64,000 nucleotides of DNA from Cephalotus follicularis (Eukaryota; Streptophyta; Magnoliopsida; Oxalidales; Cephalotaceae). Every line of letters starts with the position of its first letter. Position 1 is the stretch's first letter. Both the position numbers and the translations under genes were made by a program. The notes beneath the pieces were generated by a model. That model made no database searches. It saw only the letters and a program-made list of their open reading frames with translations, and had not been told where the DNA came from. The stretch lies in assembly GCA_001972305.1 (NCBI GenBank), contig BDDD01000086.1, positions 174,663 to 238,662 of the forward strand, given 5' to 3'. This document shows positions 44,773-57,195 of the stretch, piece after piece.

Positions 44773-45258
44773 TTGAGGGGTTTTACTGACTCTAATTTTC
44801 AGACAGATGTGGATGATTCAAAATCAACATCTGGGTTTGTGTTCACCTTGAACGGTGGAGTAGTGAGCTGGAAGAGTTCCAAGCAGCCTACAACTGCAGA
44901 TTCAGTGACTGAAGCTGAATACATTGCGGCATCGGAAGCTGCCAAGGAAGGTGTATGGATGAAGAAGTTCATCGAAGATTTGGGTGTTGTTCCTGACATT
45001 GAAGATCCAGTATCTTTATACTGTGATAACAATGGAGTGATAGTGCAATCCAAGGAGCCTAGATCACACTCAAAGTCTAAGCACATTCTCAGGCGCTTTC
45101 ACCTTATACGTGAGATTGTTGATCGTGGAGATATAAAAGTGGAACGAGTTCCAAGTGAAGAAAATATTGCGGACCCGCTTAATAAGGCACTATCAAAGAC
45201 GGTCTTTGACAGACACCTTGATGCTATGGGTGTGAGACACTATGACAACTGGCTTTAG
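44773..45258 (+). pseudogene. Copia-2 RNase H (long intact stretch)
   Basis: A 161-codon open stretch: FTDSNFQTDVDDSKSTSGFV, GGVVSWKSSKQPTTADSVTE, AEYIAASEAAKEGVWMKKF, DNNGVIVQSKEPRSHSKSKH and the C-terminal IADPLNKALSKTVFDRH, matching the complete copia RNase H order. It has no start of its own as part of the polyprotein, and the upstream junction with RT is broken. Confidence 0.9.
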
Positions 45259-45263
45259 CACTT

Positions 45264-45273
45264 AGTGGGAGAT
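45264..45273 (+). promoter_or_regulatory. Polypurine tract of Copia-2
   Basis: agtgggagat immediately before the 3' LTR start TGTTAGAG; the plus-strand priming site. Confidence 0.85.
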
Positions 45274-46678
45274 TGTTAGAGATGAAGTGCTGCAAGCCAG
45301 TGTCGAGCTTGTATTTACTTTATCTTGTATAAACGATTTATAAATTCAATAAAGATGTTTATGTTTTATCAATGTCTATGAGTTCGTTTCTTTAATACAT
45401 GCTTTATCAATTGTAAATGAATGTCCTGGAATAAAGTTAGAGAACCAAGTTCATGATGAGATCATGATGTGAGAGTTGTAATATCGGTATACTTTATTTC
45501 GAATCTTCCTGGTCATAGGATTGACACTCAGGGCATGATCAATCTGGATAGACCAGCATGTACTGTCAGATCGGTAAGCAGAGGGTGACTGATCTCACAC
45601 TCACTCGCATTGATGATGCTATGACAACTACGTGGGTGCTCGTTTAATGAGTTCACTGAAGGTGACTGTTGATAGAATATATGTATGGAGTTTTACTTAC
45701 ATGTCAGACAGAATTCTAGTTTTACAGCAGTGTATGTGGTCCATGGACATGAGCCGTCACTGGATGCCTTGTGCATAGGGTGCTGTGTTTTGATGATACT
45801 TAAATGCATATTCTATGAAGTGTATACATGCATTACTTGGACATAGTACGCTTATGTATGGAGGCATGTGAACTGGCAACAATGAATCCATTGCTTCTAG
45901 TAAAATAAGATTATGCTCAGGATGATTTTCGTTAGCGATTAAACACCTGGCCAGGCTAGCCACGATATCAAGAGTATGATATCATTGGTTGAATATTAGA
46001 GGGGCACCTTTAATATTATTTAGCCTAATGAAAGATAGTCACGAGACTAAAGATTAAATTATTGGTGTCTGACATAATCCGTACCATAGATTTAATCAGA
46101 GTATTGTCAATGGAGGGACTATACGTGCTTGTACCTGTAAATAGTGGTTCGTAAATTATTCATATTACCCGGGGGTCGTTATGCATTGATAGATGTCGAT
46201 GTCGACCACTAGGATGCCCAAAATTAAATTGATAAATTAAGAGAATAATTAAAAGAGTTTTAATTCGAAATGTCCAAGAGAATATTTTTTATGTGATAAT
46301 AAATATTTAATTGGATAATCGTGAGCGTCACAATTTAATCCTACGGCCAGCGTAATAGTGAACCCATAGGGTCACACACAATACAGGCTGATATTTCCAA
46401 TACGTAATGAGAGAAAAATAATTAGGATAATTTTTCCTAATTATATTTATTGAGATTAAATATATAAATATATTTAATGAGATTAGATATATATAATTAA
46501 TGAGATTAATTATATTAAAGAAAGAAAAAAGGATAAAAGGATAGAGATTCCTTTTAAGATAGAGGACTGGTAGGATTAGGAGAGTGTGTTTTAATTGGGA
46601 CTTGTCTAGCAACAAGTATATAAACATATCTCTCTATTAACAAAGACTTTTACCTCTTGTTTAAAACCCTAGCCGCTC

Positions 46679-46713
<35 letters not shown>

Positions 46714-47071
46714 TCTCATATACAATCAAGAGTTGATAGCTTGTGAAGCTTTCGTGTTGGAGATTAAAGCTTGGTGTGGATACCTTGGAGGCTTTCTATA
46801 CTTGGAAGTTAGAACCGTTTCATACGTTCAACAAGTAGCTATGCTTTTGAAAGCAAGAAGACACATAGGAAGAAGGAATGAGCTACTCCATTCATGTGAG
46901 TAATTCCGCCTGCTCCTCCCTATTGATTTATATCTAACTATATATGTATGCTCAAAAGATCCTGGAAATGAACCATATGGCTTGATATTCATGAGATGAT
47001 CACACATTATATGCTTTAGGGTTTTATGCATCTAGATATTTTATTGTATAAATTGCCATAAGATTCCAACA
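45274..47071 (+). repeat. Copia-2 3' LTR
   Basis: 1798 bp, TGTTAGAGATGAAGTG to GATTCCAACA. About 95 bp longer than the 5' LTR, mainly because of an AT-rich gain near 46435-46510 (repeats of attaatgagatta type) and a (CT)n(CA)n run at 46680-46712. Confidence 0.92.
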
Positions 47072-47076
47072 AAAAG

Positions 47077-48338
47077 AACCTATCTGAAACTAGCGCAACA
47101 GTCTTATCCCTTCCTAAGTGACTGACTAATCCTCCCCCATGTAATTCCCAGACCAAGAAATCTCTAAACGAAGTACGGGAAATGCATAATTTGGTACCCT
47201 TAAACAAATAACCGTCATGAATGATAAAATCGACAAACTCCCTATGGTTGCCTTTACTTACCTCTGTAAATATGTTACCAAAATTCGGACACTGGGCATA
47301 TTCACTCTTCACTATATCAAAATCAATGGCCTCAGTGCTCATGGCTTGGATGGTGGCAACAACTCTACTCAAACCATCTACTACTTTATTCTCCATGCCC
47401 TTACAATGCTTGAGGACAAAGGAAAACTCATTCAAAAACTCGACCTACCTATCTTGCTTGGCGTTTAACTTGTTTTGGGAGCTGAAATAACGCAATCCTT
47501 GGTGGTCAAAATGAAGGACAAACTCTTGGGGTAAAAGATAAAATGAACAATAGTGGAGAGAATGGATCACATCGTAAAATTCCTTTTCATAAGGGGAATA
47601 TTTTTGTCTTGCCTCAGAAAGTTTCTCACTAAAGAATGCTATGGGATGTTCCTCTTGACTTAAAACTCCTCCTATGCCTACCCCAGAGGCATCACAACTA
47701 ACCTCAAACATCTTGCTAAAATCAAGATGGTGAAGCACTGGTGCTCTGGTCACCAATTCTTTTAATTCTACAAAGGCTGTCCCAGTGGCAGGTGTCCAAC
47801 GATATTCACATTTCTTAAGACAATAGGTGATAGGAGCCATGAGAGTGATAAAACCCCTAATGACTCGCCTATAGAAAGTAGCCAAACCATGGAAACTACG
47901 CGCTTCAGAAATATTCTTAGGCTTAGACCACTCTCTAAAGTGTTCTAACATTTTCAGGATCAGCATAGATACCTTTTGCAGAAACAATAAATCATAGAAA
48001 GAGCATACTGGATTGCAAGAAACTACATTTTTTCAGGTTTGCATATAACTTAGCGTCCTTAAGAGCGCTAAGTAGTTGACGAAGGTGATCCAGATGTTCA
48101 TTCTTAAATTTATTATAGATCAGGATGTCATTAAATTAGACGACCAGAAACTTCCCGATGTAGGGTTGCAAGACATGCGTCATGACTTTAATAAAAGTGC
48201 TAGGGGCATTTGAGAGTCCAAAGGACATGACTAACCACTTGAATAGGCCATCCTAAACTTTAAATGCAGTATTCCACTCATCTCCAGGCCTAATTCTGAT
48301 TTGGTGGTAGCCACTACGCAAATCTATCTTGGAGTACC
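47077..48338 (-). pseudogene. Gypsy-2 reverse transcriptase, RNase H and integrase start
   Basis: The minus strand gives [28 protein letters not shown], a degraded catalytic block reading V-V-stop-F-N-D-I-L, then ISEARSFHGLATFYRRVIRG, FEVSCDASGVGIGGVLSQ, HPIAFFSEKL and an RNase H end ENKVVDGLSR, followed by an integrase zinc-finger start with WELHGGGLVSHLGRDKT. At least three stops or frame breaks. The missing first catalytic Asp makes the RT inactive. Confidence 0.88.
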
Positions 48339-50117
48339 TGTTAGAGATAAAGTGCTGTAAGACAGTACTGACCTTGTATTTACTATATTTTGTATAAACG
48401 ATTTATAAATTCAATAAAGATGCTTATGTTTTATCAATGGCTATGAGTTCGTTTCATTAGTACATGCTTAATTAATTGTAAATGAATGTCCTTGAATAAA
48501 GTTAGAGAACCAAATTCATGATGAGATCATGATGTGAGAGTTGGAATCTTGGTATACTTTATTTCAAATATTCCTGGTCATAGGATTGACACTCATGGCA
48601 TAATCAATCCGAATAGACCAGCACGTACTGTCAGATCGGTAAGCAGAAGGTGACTAATCTCACACTCATTCGCATGGGCGATGCTATGACAACTACGTGG
48701 GTGCTCGTTTGATAAGTTCATTGAAGGTGACTATTGATAGAATATATGTATGGAGTTTTACTTACATGTCAGACAAAATTCTAGTTTTACAGCAGTGCAT
48801 GTGGTCCTTGGACATGAGATGTCACTGGATGTCTTGTACATAAAGTGATGCGTTTTGATGATGCTTAAATACATATTCTATGAAGCGTATACAGACATTA
48901 GTTGGACATGGTATGCTTATGTATGGAGGCATGTGAACCGGTAACAATGAATCCATTGCTTCTAGTAAAAGAAGATTATGTTCAGGATGATTTTCGTTAG
49001 CGATTAAGCGCCTGGCCAGGCTAGTCATGATATCAAGATTGTGATATCATTGGTTGAATATTCGAGGGGCACCTCAAATATTATTTAGGCTAATGAAAGA
49101 TAGTCACGAGGTTGAAGATTAAATTATTGGGGTCTGACATAATCCGTACCCTAGATTTAATCAGAGCATTGTCAATGGAGGGACTATACGTGCATGTACC
49201 TGTAAATAGTGGTTCGCAAATTATTCATATTACCTGGGGGTCGTTATGCATTGCTAGATGTCGATGTCGACCAGTGGGATGCCCGATATTAAATCGATAA
49301 ATTAATCTTGGGAGAAAAGAATAAAAAGAGTTCTAATTCGATGTGTCCAAGAGAATATTTTTTATGTGATAATAAATATTTAATTGGATAATTGTGAGTG
49401 TCATGATTTAATCCTACGGCCAGCGTAATAGTGAACCCATAGGGTTACACACAATACGGGATGATATTTTCAATACGGTTTTGAGAGAAAAATTAGGATA
49501 ATAATTTTCTAATTATAATTAATGAGATTAATTATCCTTAATAAGATTAAGGTAAATTAGAATTCTAGAAGGAAAAGAAGACTTCTCTTATAAGGAATAG
49601 GAGACTTTTTCTAGAAGGAATATGAGACTTCTCCTAGAAGCAAAAGAGTTTGTGTTCTAATATGATTGTCTAGCAGCAACTATATATAGAGCACCCCCCC
49701 CACCTATAAAGTACATGTTGTTGTGTTCTTTTGGAGTCTTCTCTCTTTTCTCTCTCAAGAACACAATCAAGAGTTGAAAGTTTGAGAAACAGGGTGTTAA
49801 AAATTGAAGCTTGGTGGGGATACCTTGGAGGCCTTCTACACTTGGAGACTAGAATCATTTCATATAAACAAGGAACCTGTGCTTTTGGAAGCAAGAAGAC
49901 TCAAAGAAAGAAGGAAGGAGCCGGTCCATTAATGTGAGTAATTCCGTCTGCTCCTCCTTATTGATTTATATATATATATCTAACTGTATATGTATACTCA
50001 AAAGATCCTGCGTATGAATTATATGGCTAGATATTCATGAGATGATAACACAATATATATATTAGGGTTTTATGCATCTAGATATTTTATTGTTTAAATC
50101 GCCATAAGGTTCCAACA
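48339..50117 (+). repeat. Copia-3 5' LTR
   Basis: 1779 bp, similar over its whole length to the LTRs at 37988 and 45274 but visibly more diverged from them than they are from each other, with a distinct stretch at 49540-49640 (agaaggaaaagaagacttct repeats). Confidence 0.9.
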
Positions 50118-50239
50118 AATTGGTATCAGAGCGGATTTGATGCATATATATAGTTAGAAATATGATGTTGATGATATGTTTGAATTGGTTGGGTTAAATC
50201 CGTGAGACGGAAGCATGTAATGCATGGCAGCGCGATACC
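48339..50239 (+). mobile_element. Copia-3, second copy of the Copia-2 family (5' LTR and leader only)
   Basis: The LTR 48339-50117 starts TGTTAGAGATAAAGTG and ends GGTTCCAACA, followed by primer-binding site tggtatcagagc at 50121-50132 and about 107 bp of leader matching the start of the Copia-2 leader. At 50240 a CACTA element interrupts it. The rest of Copia-3 is not found on the far side of the CACTA element. It cut Gypsy-2 in the RT region. Confidence 0.88.
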
Positions 50240-50255
50240 CACTACAAGAATACAG

Positions 50256-50770
50256 AGCTTTTGAAACGGATGAAAACCATTTCAAAAGAGTGGTATTTCC
50301 GTTTCAAATTTGAAACGGTTTTGAAACTGAAAAATGGAATTTCAAAAAACCGGCGTATCAATAGCCTTTTGAAACGGACAAACCGTTTCAAATGGGTACC
50401 CTTTTGAAACGGTTTAGGGCTACCGTTTCAAAAAGCAATCTTTTGAAACGGATAGGGTATACCATTTCAAAAGGGTACGCTTTTGAAACGAATTGACCTG
50501 ATCCGTTTCAAAAGATTGCTTTTTGAAACGGTTTGGTAAGCCGTTTCAAAAAGTTTTCATTTGAAACGGTAAACCCAACCCGTTTCAAAAGAAAACTTTT
50601 TGAAATGGTTATTCCGTTTCAAAAGGGGTATTTTTTTTAAAAATAAAATCAATATATACCCTTTTGAAACGGTTACTTCGTTTCAAAAGAGGTATTTTTT
50701 TTAAAAATAAAATCAATATATACCCTTTTGAAATAGTCACTTCGTTTCAAAAGGGGTTTTTAAAAAAAAA
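50256..50770. repeat. CACTA subterminal repeats
   Basis: Around twenty TTTTGAAACGG motifs and their complements CCGTTTCAAAA, often paired head to head (for example 50390-50440), the kind of array bound by TNPA-type proteins in EnSpm elements. At 50620-50770 a unit of about 68 bp with 'tttaaaaataaaatcaatatat' words is tandemly repeated three times. Confidence 0.88.
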
Positions 50771-51647
50771 ATAAATCAATATATAATTCCAAAAAGCTGA
50801 TATGAATCATATTAGCTCCTCTCCTAATATAAAACAAAGATTCACAAGTTGCTTTTTAAAACTCATGTGCAAGTAGTTACCTGCAAAGTATAAGATTTAA
50901 ATTTTTTTCAAAAAAAAAAAACTCAACTTTATTTTTAAAAAGATCACGTCATGTTCACAAACGATCTGCTCTTACAAGTTATTCCTCTAAGTCCTATAAG
51001 ATTGTATCATGGTGTCTACACTTATTCTTTATTTTTCTTTTTTTAGATTTTAAAAAACCAAAGCAAATACAAGATCAAAAAGATATGATTTCATGTTTGG
51101 TTCCTCCTTAAGTTACATTTAAAACACTGTCCACCCTCGCCAAATTCCTCCTCACCAGCCCTTACGGCGAGGGCATGGTGAGGGTACAACGAGGGTGGAG
51201 TCCCCTCGCCGTATACTACCCTCGTCACGGAGAGGGTATGGCTAGGGCAGGCTCCCCTCGCCATAATGCCCTAGCCATGGAGAGGGTAGGCCCATACCCT
51301 CGGTATACCCTCGCCATGGTGAGGGTATTGCTAGGGCAACATCCCCTCGTCGTCATCTCCTAGGATTGCTTAACTCCTCACCTAGCCCTCGCCATGCCCT
51401 AGATTCTGTAGATTCTGCTGATGGAACTATCAGCAGAATCTATGCCCTAAACTCCAAGCAAAACCTGCAATTCATTTCAGCAGCAGCCACAATAACAGTT
51501 TATATTTCACAATTCTCAGCAGTAGACACATTTCATTCATTCTTAACTAACAAAACAATGTAAATAAGCTTTGTCATAATATATATAAAAAGGGTAATGT
51601 GTCAAATACGTTTACAAATAGTGTTAGAATATGTCAAATACAACAAA
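50771..51647. other. CACTA noncoding 3' region with GC-rich foldback block
   Basis: AT-rich sequence to 51120, then a GC-rich block at 51125-51345 built of CCCTCGCC, GGCGAGGG, ccatggtgagggt and agggcatggt words in both orientations, so it can fold on itself. A short palindrome at 51411-51438 (tctgctgatggaactatcagcaga). No coding sequence recognised. Confidence 0.6.
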
Positions 51648-53300
51648 CTATGACTCGTCATCGCTATCGTCCGAGTCTGTGGATAGCTGGAAGGGGGGGT
51701 GCCGAGTCCGCGGTGAACTATGATCAGATGGTGTGCGTGTGGACTGAGACCCCATCATCTGTGTCATCTGAGCCATAAAAGTCTCCAACTTCGACTCCAT
51801 CCGGTCCATCTTGTCGCTAAGCTCTAAGACTCTGTCCGGCCCTAAGCTGCTCTGTGACGGTTGTGAAGTGAATGTGCAACTCTGACCTCCCACTTCTGAC
51901 TGAGTACTTAGAAGTGCTTGTGGTAGCATCTTCGTGGAAGTCATGTAGTTACCTAATCCATGGATCTTGCCCTTCCGCTGACCTCCAGTCGTCTCTGTCC
52001 ATACCACGACGTCGAACGGAGCTGGCACACTAGTACCGTCAGGCCCCTCCACAGTATCCGGCCTTGCAGCAACTTGGTACTTTTCCTACAAAAAATACAA
52101 GATTAATCAGTTAAGTAATTGACATATAAAAGGTAATTGACATATTCATTTCATCTTGTAACTCATCATCCTCTCCATTATAATAGGAGGTGGAAGAGTA
52201 TCATCCTCCGCCTTCCGATGGATTTCGTAGTATACATTCACAGGCGGTTTCCCCTGGGCCCCCTATAAGTCAAATGGTATTTAGAATTAGTTTGAAACAC
52301 TAATTAAGTTTATTAATCACCATAATCATAAATTTAGTTTATTACTTACCCCAATCTGCAGCTGTCTCTCAACGTGTGACTACCGCCAGTGTAGGTGGTG
52401 TGTGCTTCGTTCGCCCTATTGGCGGTATTTGTTCTTGCCCGCTTCTGAAAATCCTCGGACATCCACCTGCTCACCATTTCATCCCACACTGGCCATGGTA
52501 TCTCTGCAGGGCCATGCTGCATACACTCCGGCCTCATCTGCTGCACCCCAGCGCCCGTCATTGCCTTCCTCCTATAGTTATGCATCCATTTTGGGTAATT
52601 CTCCTACACGTAACTATAGAATGACAGTTTGCTGTGTGCATTAGATGTAAGAAATTGGAAGTAGTCCTACAAAACATCAGTGTCAAAACAATTAGTGGGT
52701 AAAAAAAAACCTAAATAATATTTACGATAAATTGAAATAGTTTTACCCACCAATAGCTTCTCCCACAGTAGTTCATTATCTGAATCAGGCCACTGGCTCC
52801 ACGTGATCCATGGCTGTAGTATTCTACTCTTGATGATGGACGCTATGGTGTTCTTCACGTCCATCTCCTTAAAACACCTGCAATTAAACAAATATTAGTA
52901 CATACATCATAGGTTAGTTTTAAAAAAAAAATGTACTTAAATTACTAGTCACTTACCCATTGGGACTGATATGTTGAATAGGCCTAGAGTCAACCCCATG
53001 CGGGGGCAAGTCCGCCCCCCTACTAGCTCCCCTCATCCGTCGCTGATGGGAACCTGACTCAAAAATATGGTTACGTTTCACTGTAAATATATATAACAAA
53101 ATATAACAAAAAAGCTTCGACAATACAAAAAACAGTTTAAGGTCAAATATCGTGACATAACAAATTTCCTTACTAGCACTGGGAGCATCGATATCCTGCT
53201 CCCGTGACCCTAACTCCATGGAGTCTGTCTCAGGATGCGTAGATCCTAAGGGTGTAGTGAAATCTTCAGGGATAGAGGAACGCGTGACTCTCCAAGGCAT
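51648..53300 (-). CDS. TNPA-like / Ptta-type CACTA protein gene (multi-exon)
   Basis: Minus-strand open pieces, read right to left: 53300-52953 (start MPWRVTRSSIPEDFTTPLGS), 52891-52667 (VKNTIASIIKSRILQPWITW), 52585-52346 with the Ptta/En/Spm signature WDEMVSRWMSEDFQKRARTN then NRANEAHTTYTGGSH, 52260-52160 (KPPVNVYYEIHRKAEDDTLP), and 52085-51648 ending in a coiled coil with VLELSDKMDRMESKLETF and an acidic tail. Intervening stretches look like short introns of 80-130 bp. Family proteins bind subterminal repeats. Exact splice sites were not resolved; it may be functional or decayed. Confidence 0.7.
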
Positions 53301-53459
53301 ATTTGCAAGAACTCACCATTTTTAAAAATGATACAAACTACATACAGTTGTCCTACTATATATTATCAAATTACAATGTCGTGTCACATTAGAACATTAA
53401 GAATACTATTGCAAACAGTACTTACTACATATACTACACTATTAACTTACAATTTAATC

Positions 53460-56400
53460 TATGCTATCAATATCCATGTCGTCCTAACTATCAGAATCAT
53501 ATTCCATCACTCCGTCCTCCTCATCCGTGTCAGAAACATAGTCATCCCATTCGTCTTCCTTGTCATCCATATTGTCTTGGTCTGACGTAGGATCTCTTAT
53601 TCGAACATCTGGAGGCAATACTACCTCCTCCCATTCCCCATCTCCTCAAAGGGAATCTTCACTTTAAGGTACTAAATCATGTGCAAATGACCGTAGTGGA
53701 CCGGTAGCGACATCTTCTTACAATGTCATATCCATACCCAAATCATCGGCCTCTTCTTCTTCATAATCAAGAAGGGTGTAGGAATTTCTGGGTTTCGTTT
53801 ATATCACAGTCACCCACCCTTTGTACCTACGATCGTTGGAAACACTGGGTGCGTAGAACACCTGCACATCTTGACTTGGTAGCATGAATGGCTCGTATGT
53901 GGGGAGTTCCTTTTTTGGGTTCAGATGAACAATCCCAAACTCATCCACTCTGGTACCTCTCTCCGAAGTGTCAACCCAATCACACTTGAATAAAACAACT
54001 TTGTTGTCTTTTTCGTAGAAATCGAGCTCCACGATGTAGACCAAGGCTCCGTAGAAGTCACCGTAACTATCATTCCAAGTACTTCCCTTGATCATCACAA
54101 CCCAATTTTGAGTTGTTGAGGTCCTCGATACATCTTTTGTGCGAAACTTGTACCCGTTGACCACGTACCCCTTCCACGACCTCACTTTTGTAGTAGGTGC
54201 ACTTGCTAAATTTCATAGACGAGCGTCAACTTCCTTGTCGTTCCTAACCTATTAAGTGTGCAATGTACACACGTAACATAATCAACATCAACAATTAAAA
54301 ATCATGAAACTTATAAATGCTTTGTAGGCATATTCTGGCATTACTTACACGGCTTTGAAACCATTTCACAAAGTGTGCATCGCGTTCTTCTTAAATTTCT
54401 TTGGGGGTAATGTTAGGGTTTAATTCGGTGACGAGTTGTTCGTACTCAATACAACAAAGAATATAAGTGAGATACGTTCAAATTTCACAATTCGTATAAA
54501 TAGAGTTTAAACTTAGTACAACGTATATGTATACTTACTTAACCAGATGGCTGACTTCATCGCAGTTCAGAAGGATGTACAAATATGTAGCCTCGTATTC
54601 TTGGTGTATCATATGTTTGTTCTCTGTCTTACCGATTGCTTTACCGGGATGAGTAAATATGGATAGCAATCCGTTACTTGCAACGGTGCCCCCATCCCAG
54701 TTTCTCTCGGGTCTATTCAGCCTTGTCGGTACATCAGGTTTGAAATAATACGAACAAAACGTTGTCGACTCACGAATGATGTATGCCTCGGTGATCGACC
54801 CCTCCACACGAGATTTATTCTTGACCATCTTATTTAGATCAAACAACTCTCTTCAATTAAATATGTAATTAGAATGCATGACAAATTGATGAACATTTTC
54901 AGAAATAGAAACAACGAGTAACTGTACCTCTCAATGGGATACATCAATGTATTCTAAACCGGCCCACATACTTTCGCTTCGTAAGCTAGGTGGACGAGAA
55001 GATGTTCCATCGAATCAAAAAACGATAGAGGGAATATCTTCTCCATTTTGTAAACTGTTTGCACAATGTTACTCTGGAGCAAGTCCATCTTAGCAGCACT
55101 GTTGGATGTTGAGCATATATTTCGGAAAAAATCACTGACCTCGACCAACTCCTCCATGATATTTCTCGGCAGGAACTCAGAAAATGCAATCGGAAGAAGC
55201 CTCTGCATGAAGACATGGCAATCGGGGCTCTTCAATCCCGAAACCTTACACTCTGAGACATTCACACACCGACATATGTTTGAGGCGTATCCATCCGGAA
55301 ACCTGATCTTTGTCATCCATTCACAAACTTGTTTGACCTGTTCACTGTTCAGTGAAATTTAGCTGGTGGCAATATGAACCGCCTATCCACCTCTTCTGCA
55401 TGCAGTTCAGGTCTTATTCTCAACTCTTTCAGATCAAGTCGAGCTTGTAAGTGGTTCTTGGATTTTCCCTTCACATTCATGACCGTGTTGAATATATTTT
55501 CAAACACATTCTTCTCGATGTGCATGACGTCTAACTTGTGTCTGACTAGTACTTTACTCCAATAAGGAAGTTTGAAAAAGATACTTCGCTTAGTCCAATT
55601 GTGTACTCTCCCGAACCCAGGAATCTTACTAGTTGGTACACCTTTTCCAAACACAACTTCATTCATCTCGGGGAGTTGTTCCTCTACCTCGTCACCTGAT
55701 AACCTCTCCACACCCACCTCGGTCACCCGTCGACCCTTCAAGAATTTTTTATTGTCTCTTTTAAACTGGTGGTCTGCGGGCAACAATAGACGATGACAGT
55801 CAAGCCATGAACATTTCTGACTATGCTTCAATCTAAAACCCTTGGTCTGACCCATGTAGTAGGGGCATGCCAAATGACCATGAGTACTCCAGCCTGACAG
55901 CATTCCATAGACAGGAAAGTCACTAATTGTCCACATTAAAGCTGCCATCATCTGAAAGTTCTTCTTGCGCGATGCATCATAGGTTTCAACTCCAGTTTCC
56001 TACAACATCTTCAACTCGTCACGAGTGGACACAAAAACACATCAATATCTTTCCCTGGGCTTTTTGGTCCAGGTATAATCAAGGATAAGAACATAAATGA
56101 CTTCGTCATACACAACCAAGGTGGAAGATTGTACGGGAAAACAAAAACAGGCCAGCAAGAGTAAACAATACTACTAACCCCAAAAGGACAAAACCCGTCT
56201 GTTTCTATTCATATTCTAACATTGCCAGCCTCTGCAGCAAATGATGGAAAAGTAATATCAAAGTGCTTCCAAGCTTCACCGTCAACCGGATGTACCATTC
56301 CCACTTCGTCACCGTCGTTATCCTTCCTCTTCTTACTATGCCACCTCATATCAGCAGATGTTTTGTCTGATTGAAACAACCTCTGAAGTCTTGGTGCCAC

Positions 56401-57195
56401 TGGAAAGTGACGCAAAACCTTGTAAGGTACCTGTTTCTTTCTCTTTCCGCCACCGCTAGGTTTGAATCTAGGATGATTACATGTTGGACACTCTGTAGCA
56501 CACTTGTGCTGATCCCCGTAATACAACATACAATCATTGACACATGCATCTATCTTTTTGTAGCCTAATCCCAATGTCTTCATAATTTGTTTCAGCTTGT
56601 AATAAGACTCCGACAACTTTTCATCCTCGGGCATTCCGCTCTCAACGATCGGAAGAATTTCCTTGGTCCCTTCGTTAGGAATCCCGTACTTGGACTTGAC
56701 ATTCATGAGTCGCGTCATCATAGACAACTTGGTGTGTTTTTTACAGCCATTCCATAATGGTTCGTCCGCATCCTTAAGCTGGTCATAGAACTTCTTTGCA
56801 TTGGGATTCCGAAGTTCATCAGCCGTCTCGTCATGTTCACCAGTGTCAAACTCGAACCCCCCAGCATCCATTACGAGATCAACAAAAGGATTGCTCAGAC
56901 TCGAGGGGTCTGGCTACTCCACTACAGCCCGACGACGTTCCCTCCTTTCCCCATGTTGGTCCCATGATGTGTAATAGGGGGTGAAACCCTTCTTCAACAA
57001 ATGTAACCGCACTTCAGATCGAGTTCCAAATGGCCTTAACTTGCAACGGCTACAAGGACATTTTATCGTACTATTCCAGACAAAATCTTGGTTTGAAAAT
57101 GCAAAATCTAAGAAAGCGAGCACACCCCTGTTAAATTCCTCCGTTAGTAACCCTCGGACAACCCGCCTACTCATCCAGCTCCTGTCCACAGACAT
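53460..57195 (-). CDS. TNPD-like CACTA transposase gene (Transposase_21 type, multi-exon)
   Basis: Read right to left: 57195-56914 with the transposase-associated domain (DRSWMSRRVVRGLLTEEFNR, CPCSRCKLR, HLLKKGFTPYYTSW); 56871-56209 and 55951-55349 with the Transposase_21 core (LGLGYKKIDACVNDCMLYYG, then CPTCNHPRF; later LACPYYMGQTKGFRLKHSQK); 55316-54954 and 54846-54535 (DUF4218-like; FRNICSTSN, then MEKIFPLSFFDSMEHLLVHL); 54185-53799 (DUF4216-like; GKYKFRTKD-type block and KCDWVDTSERG); then an acidic C-terminus to about 53460 with stops. The frame breaks near 55980-56200 and 53650 suggest introns or lesions. It would cut the element's ends in the nucleus. Confidence 0.8.

Larger units (their letters stand above)
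37988..47071 (+). mobile_element. Ty1/copia element Copia-2 (Angela/Tork-like), complete but decayed
   Basis: Full structure: 5' LTR, initiator-Met primer-binding site, leader, gag, protease, integrase, RT, RNase H, purine tract and 3' LTR. The perfect 5-bp duplication aaaag lies at 37983-37987 and 47072-47076. The order IN before RT defines copia; the 1.7-kb LTR and the gag start MTNLLTVILEKNQLTGPNFV fit the Angela/Tork group (inference). It carries several stops and frameshifts. It inserted in the integrase zinc region of Gypsy-2. Confidence 0.93.
28253..48338 (-). mobile_element. Ty3/gypsy element Gypsy-2 (Reina-like), in four pieces
   Basis: Minus-strand pieces 48338-47077 (RT, RNase H, integrase zinc finger), 37987-37894 (integrase N-terminal zinc region), 30444-30034 (integrase core) and 29343-28610 (integrase C-terminus), followed by a probable 3' LTR at 28609-28253. 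Read in this order they make one polyprotein in RT-RH-IN order, which defines gypsy. Insertions between the pieces are Copia-2, the Tekay-type element and a MITE. Copia-3 cuts the 5' part, so gag and protease are absent. Many stops are present, and the RT catalytic FDD reads FND. The RNase H block FEVSCDASGVGIGGVLSQ and related blocks resemble Reina chromoviruses (inference). Confidence 0.85.
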
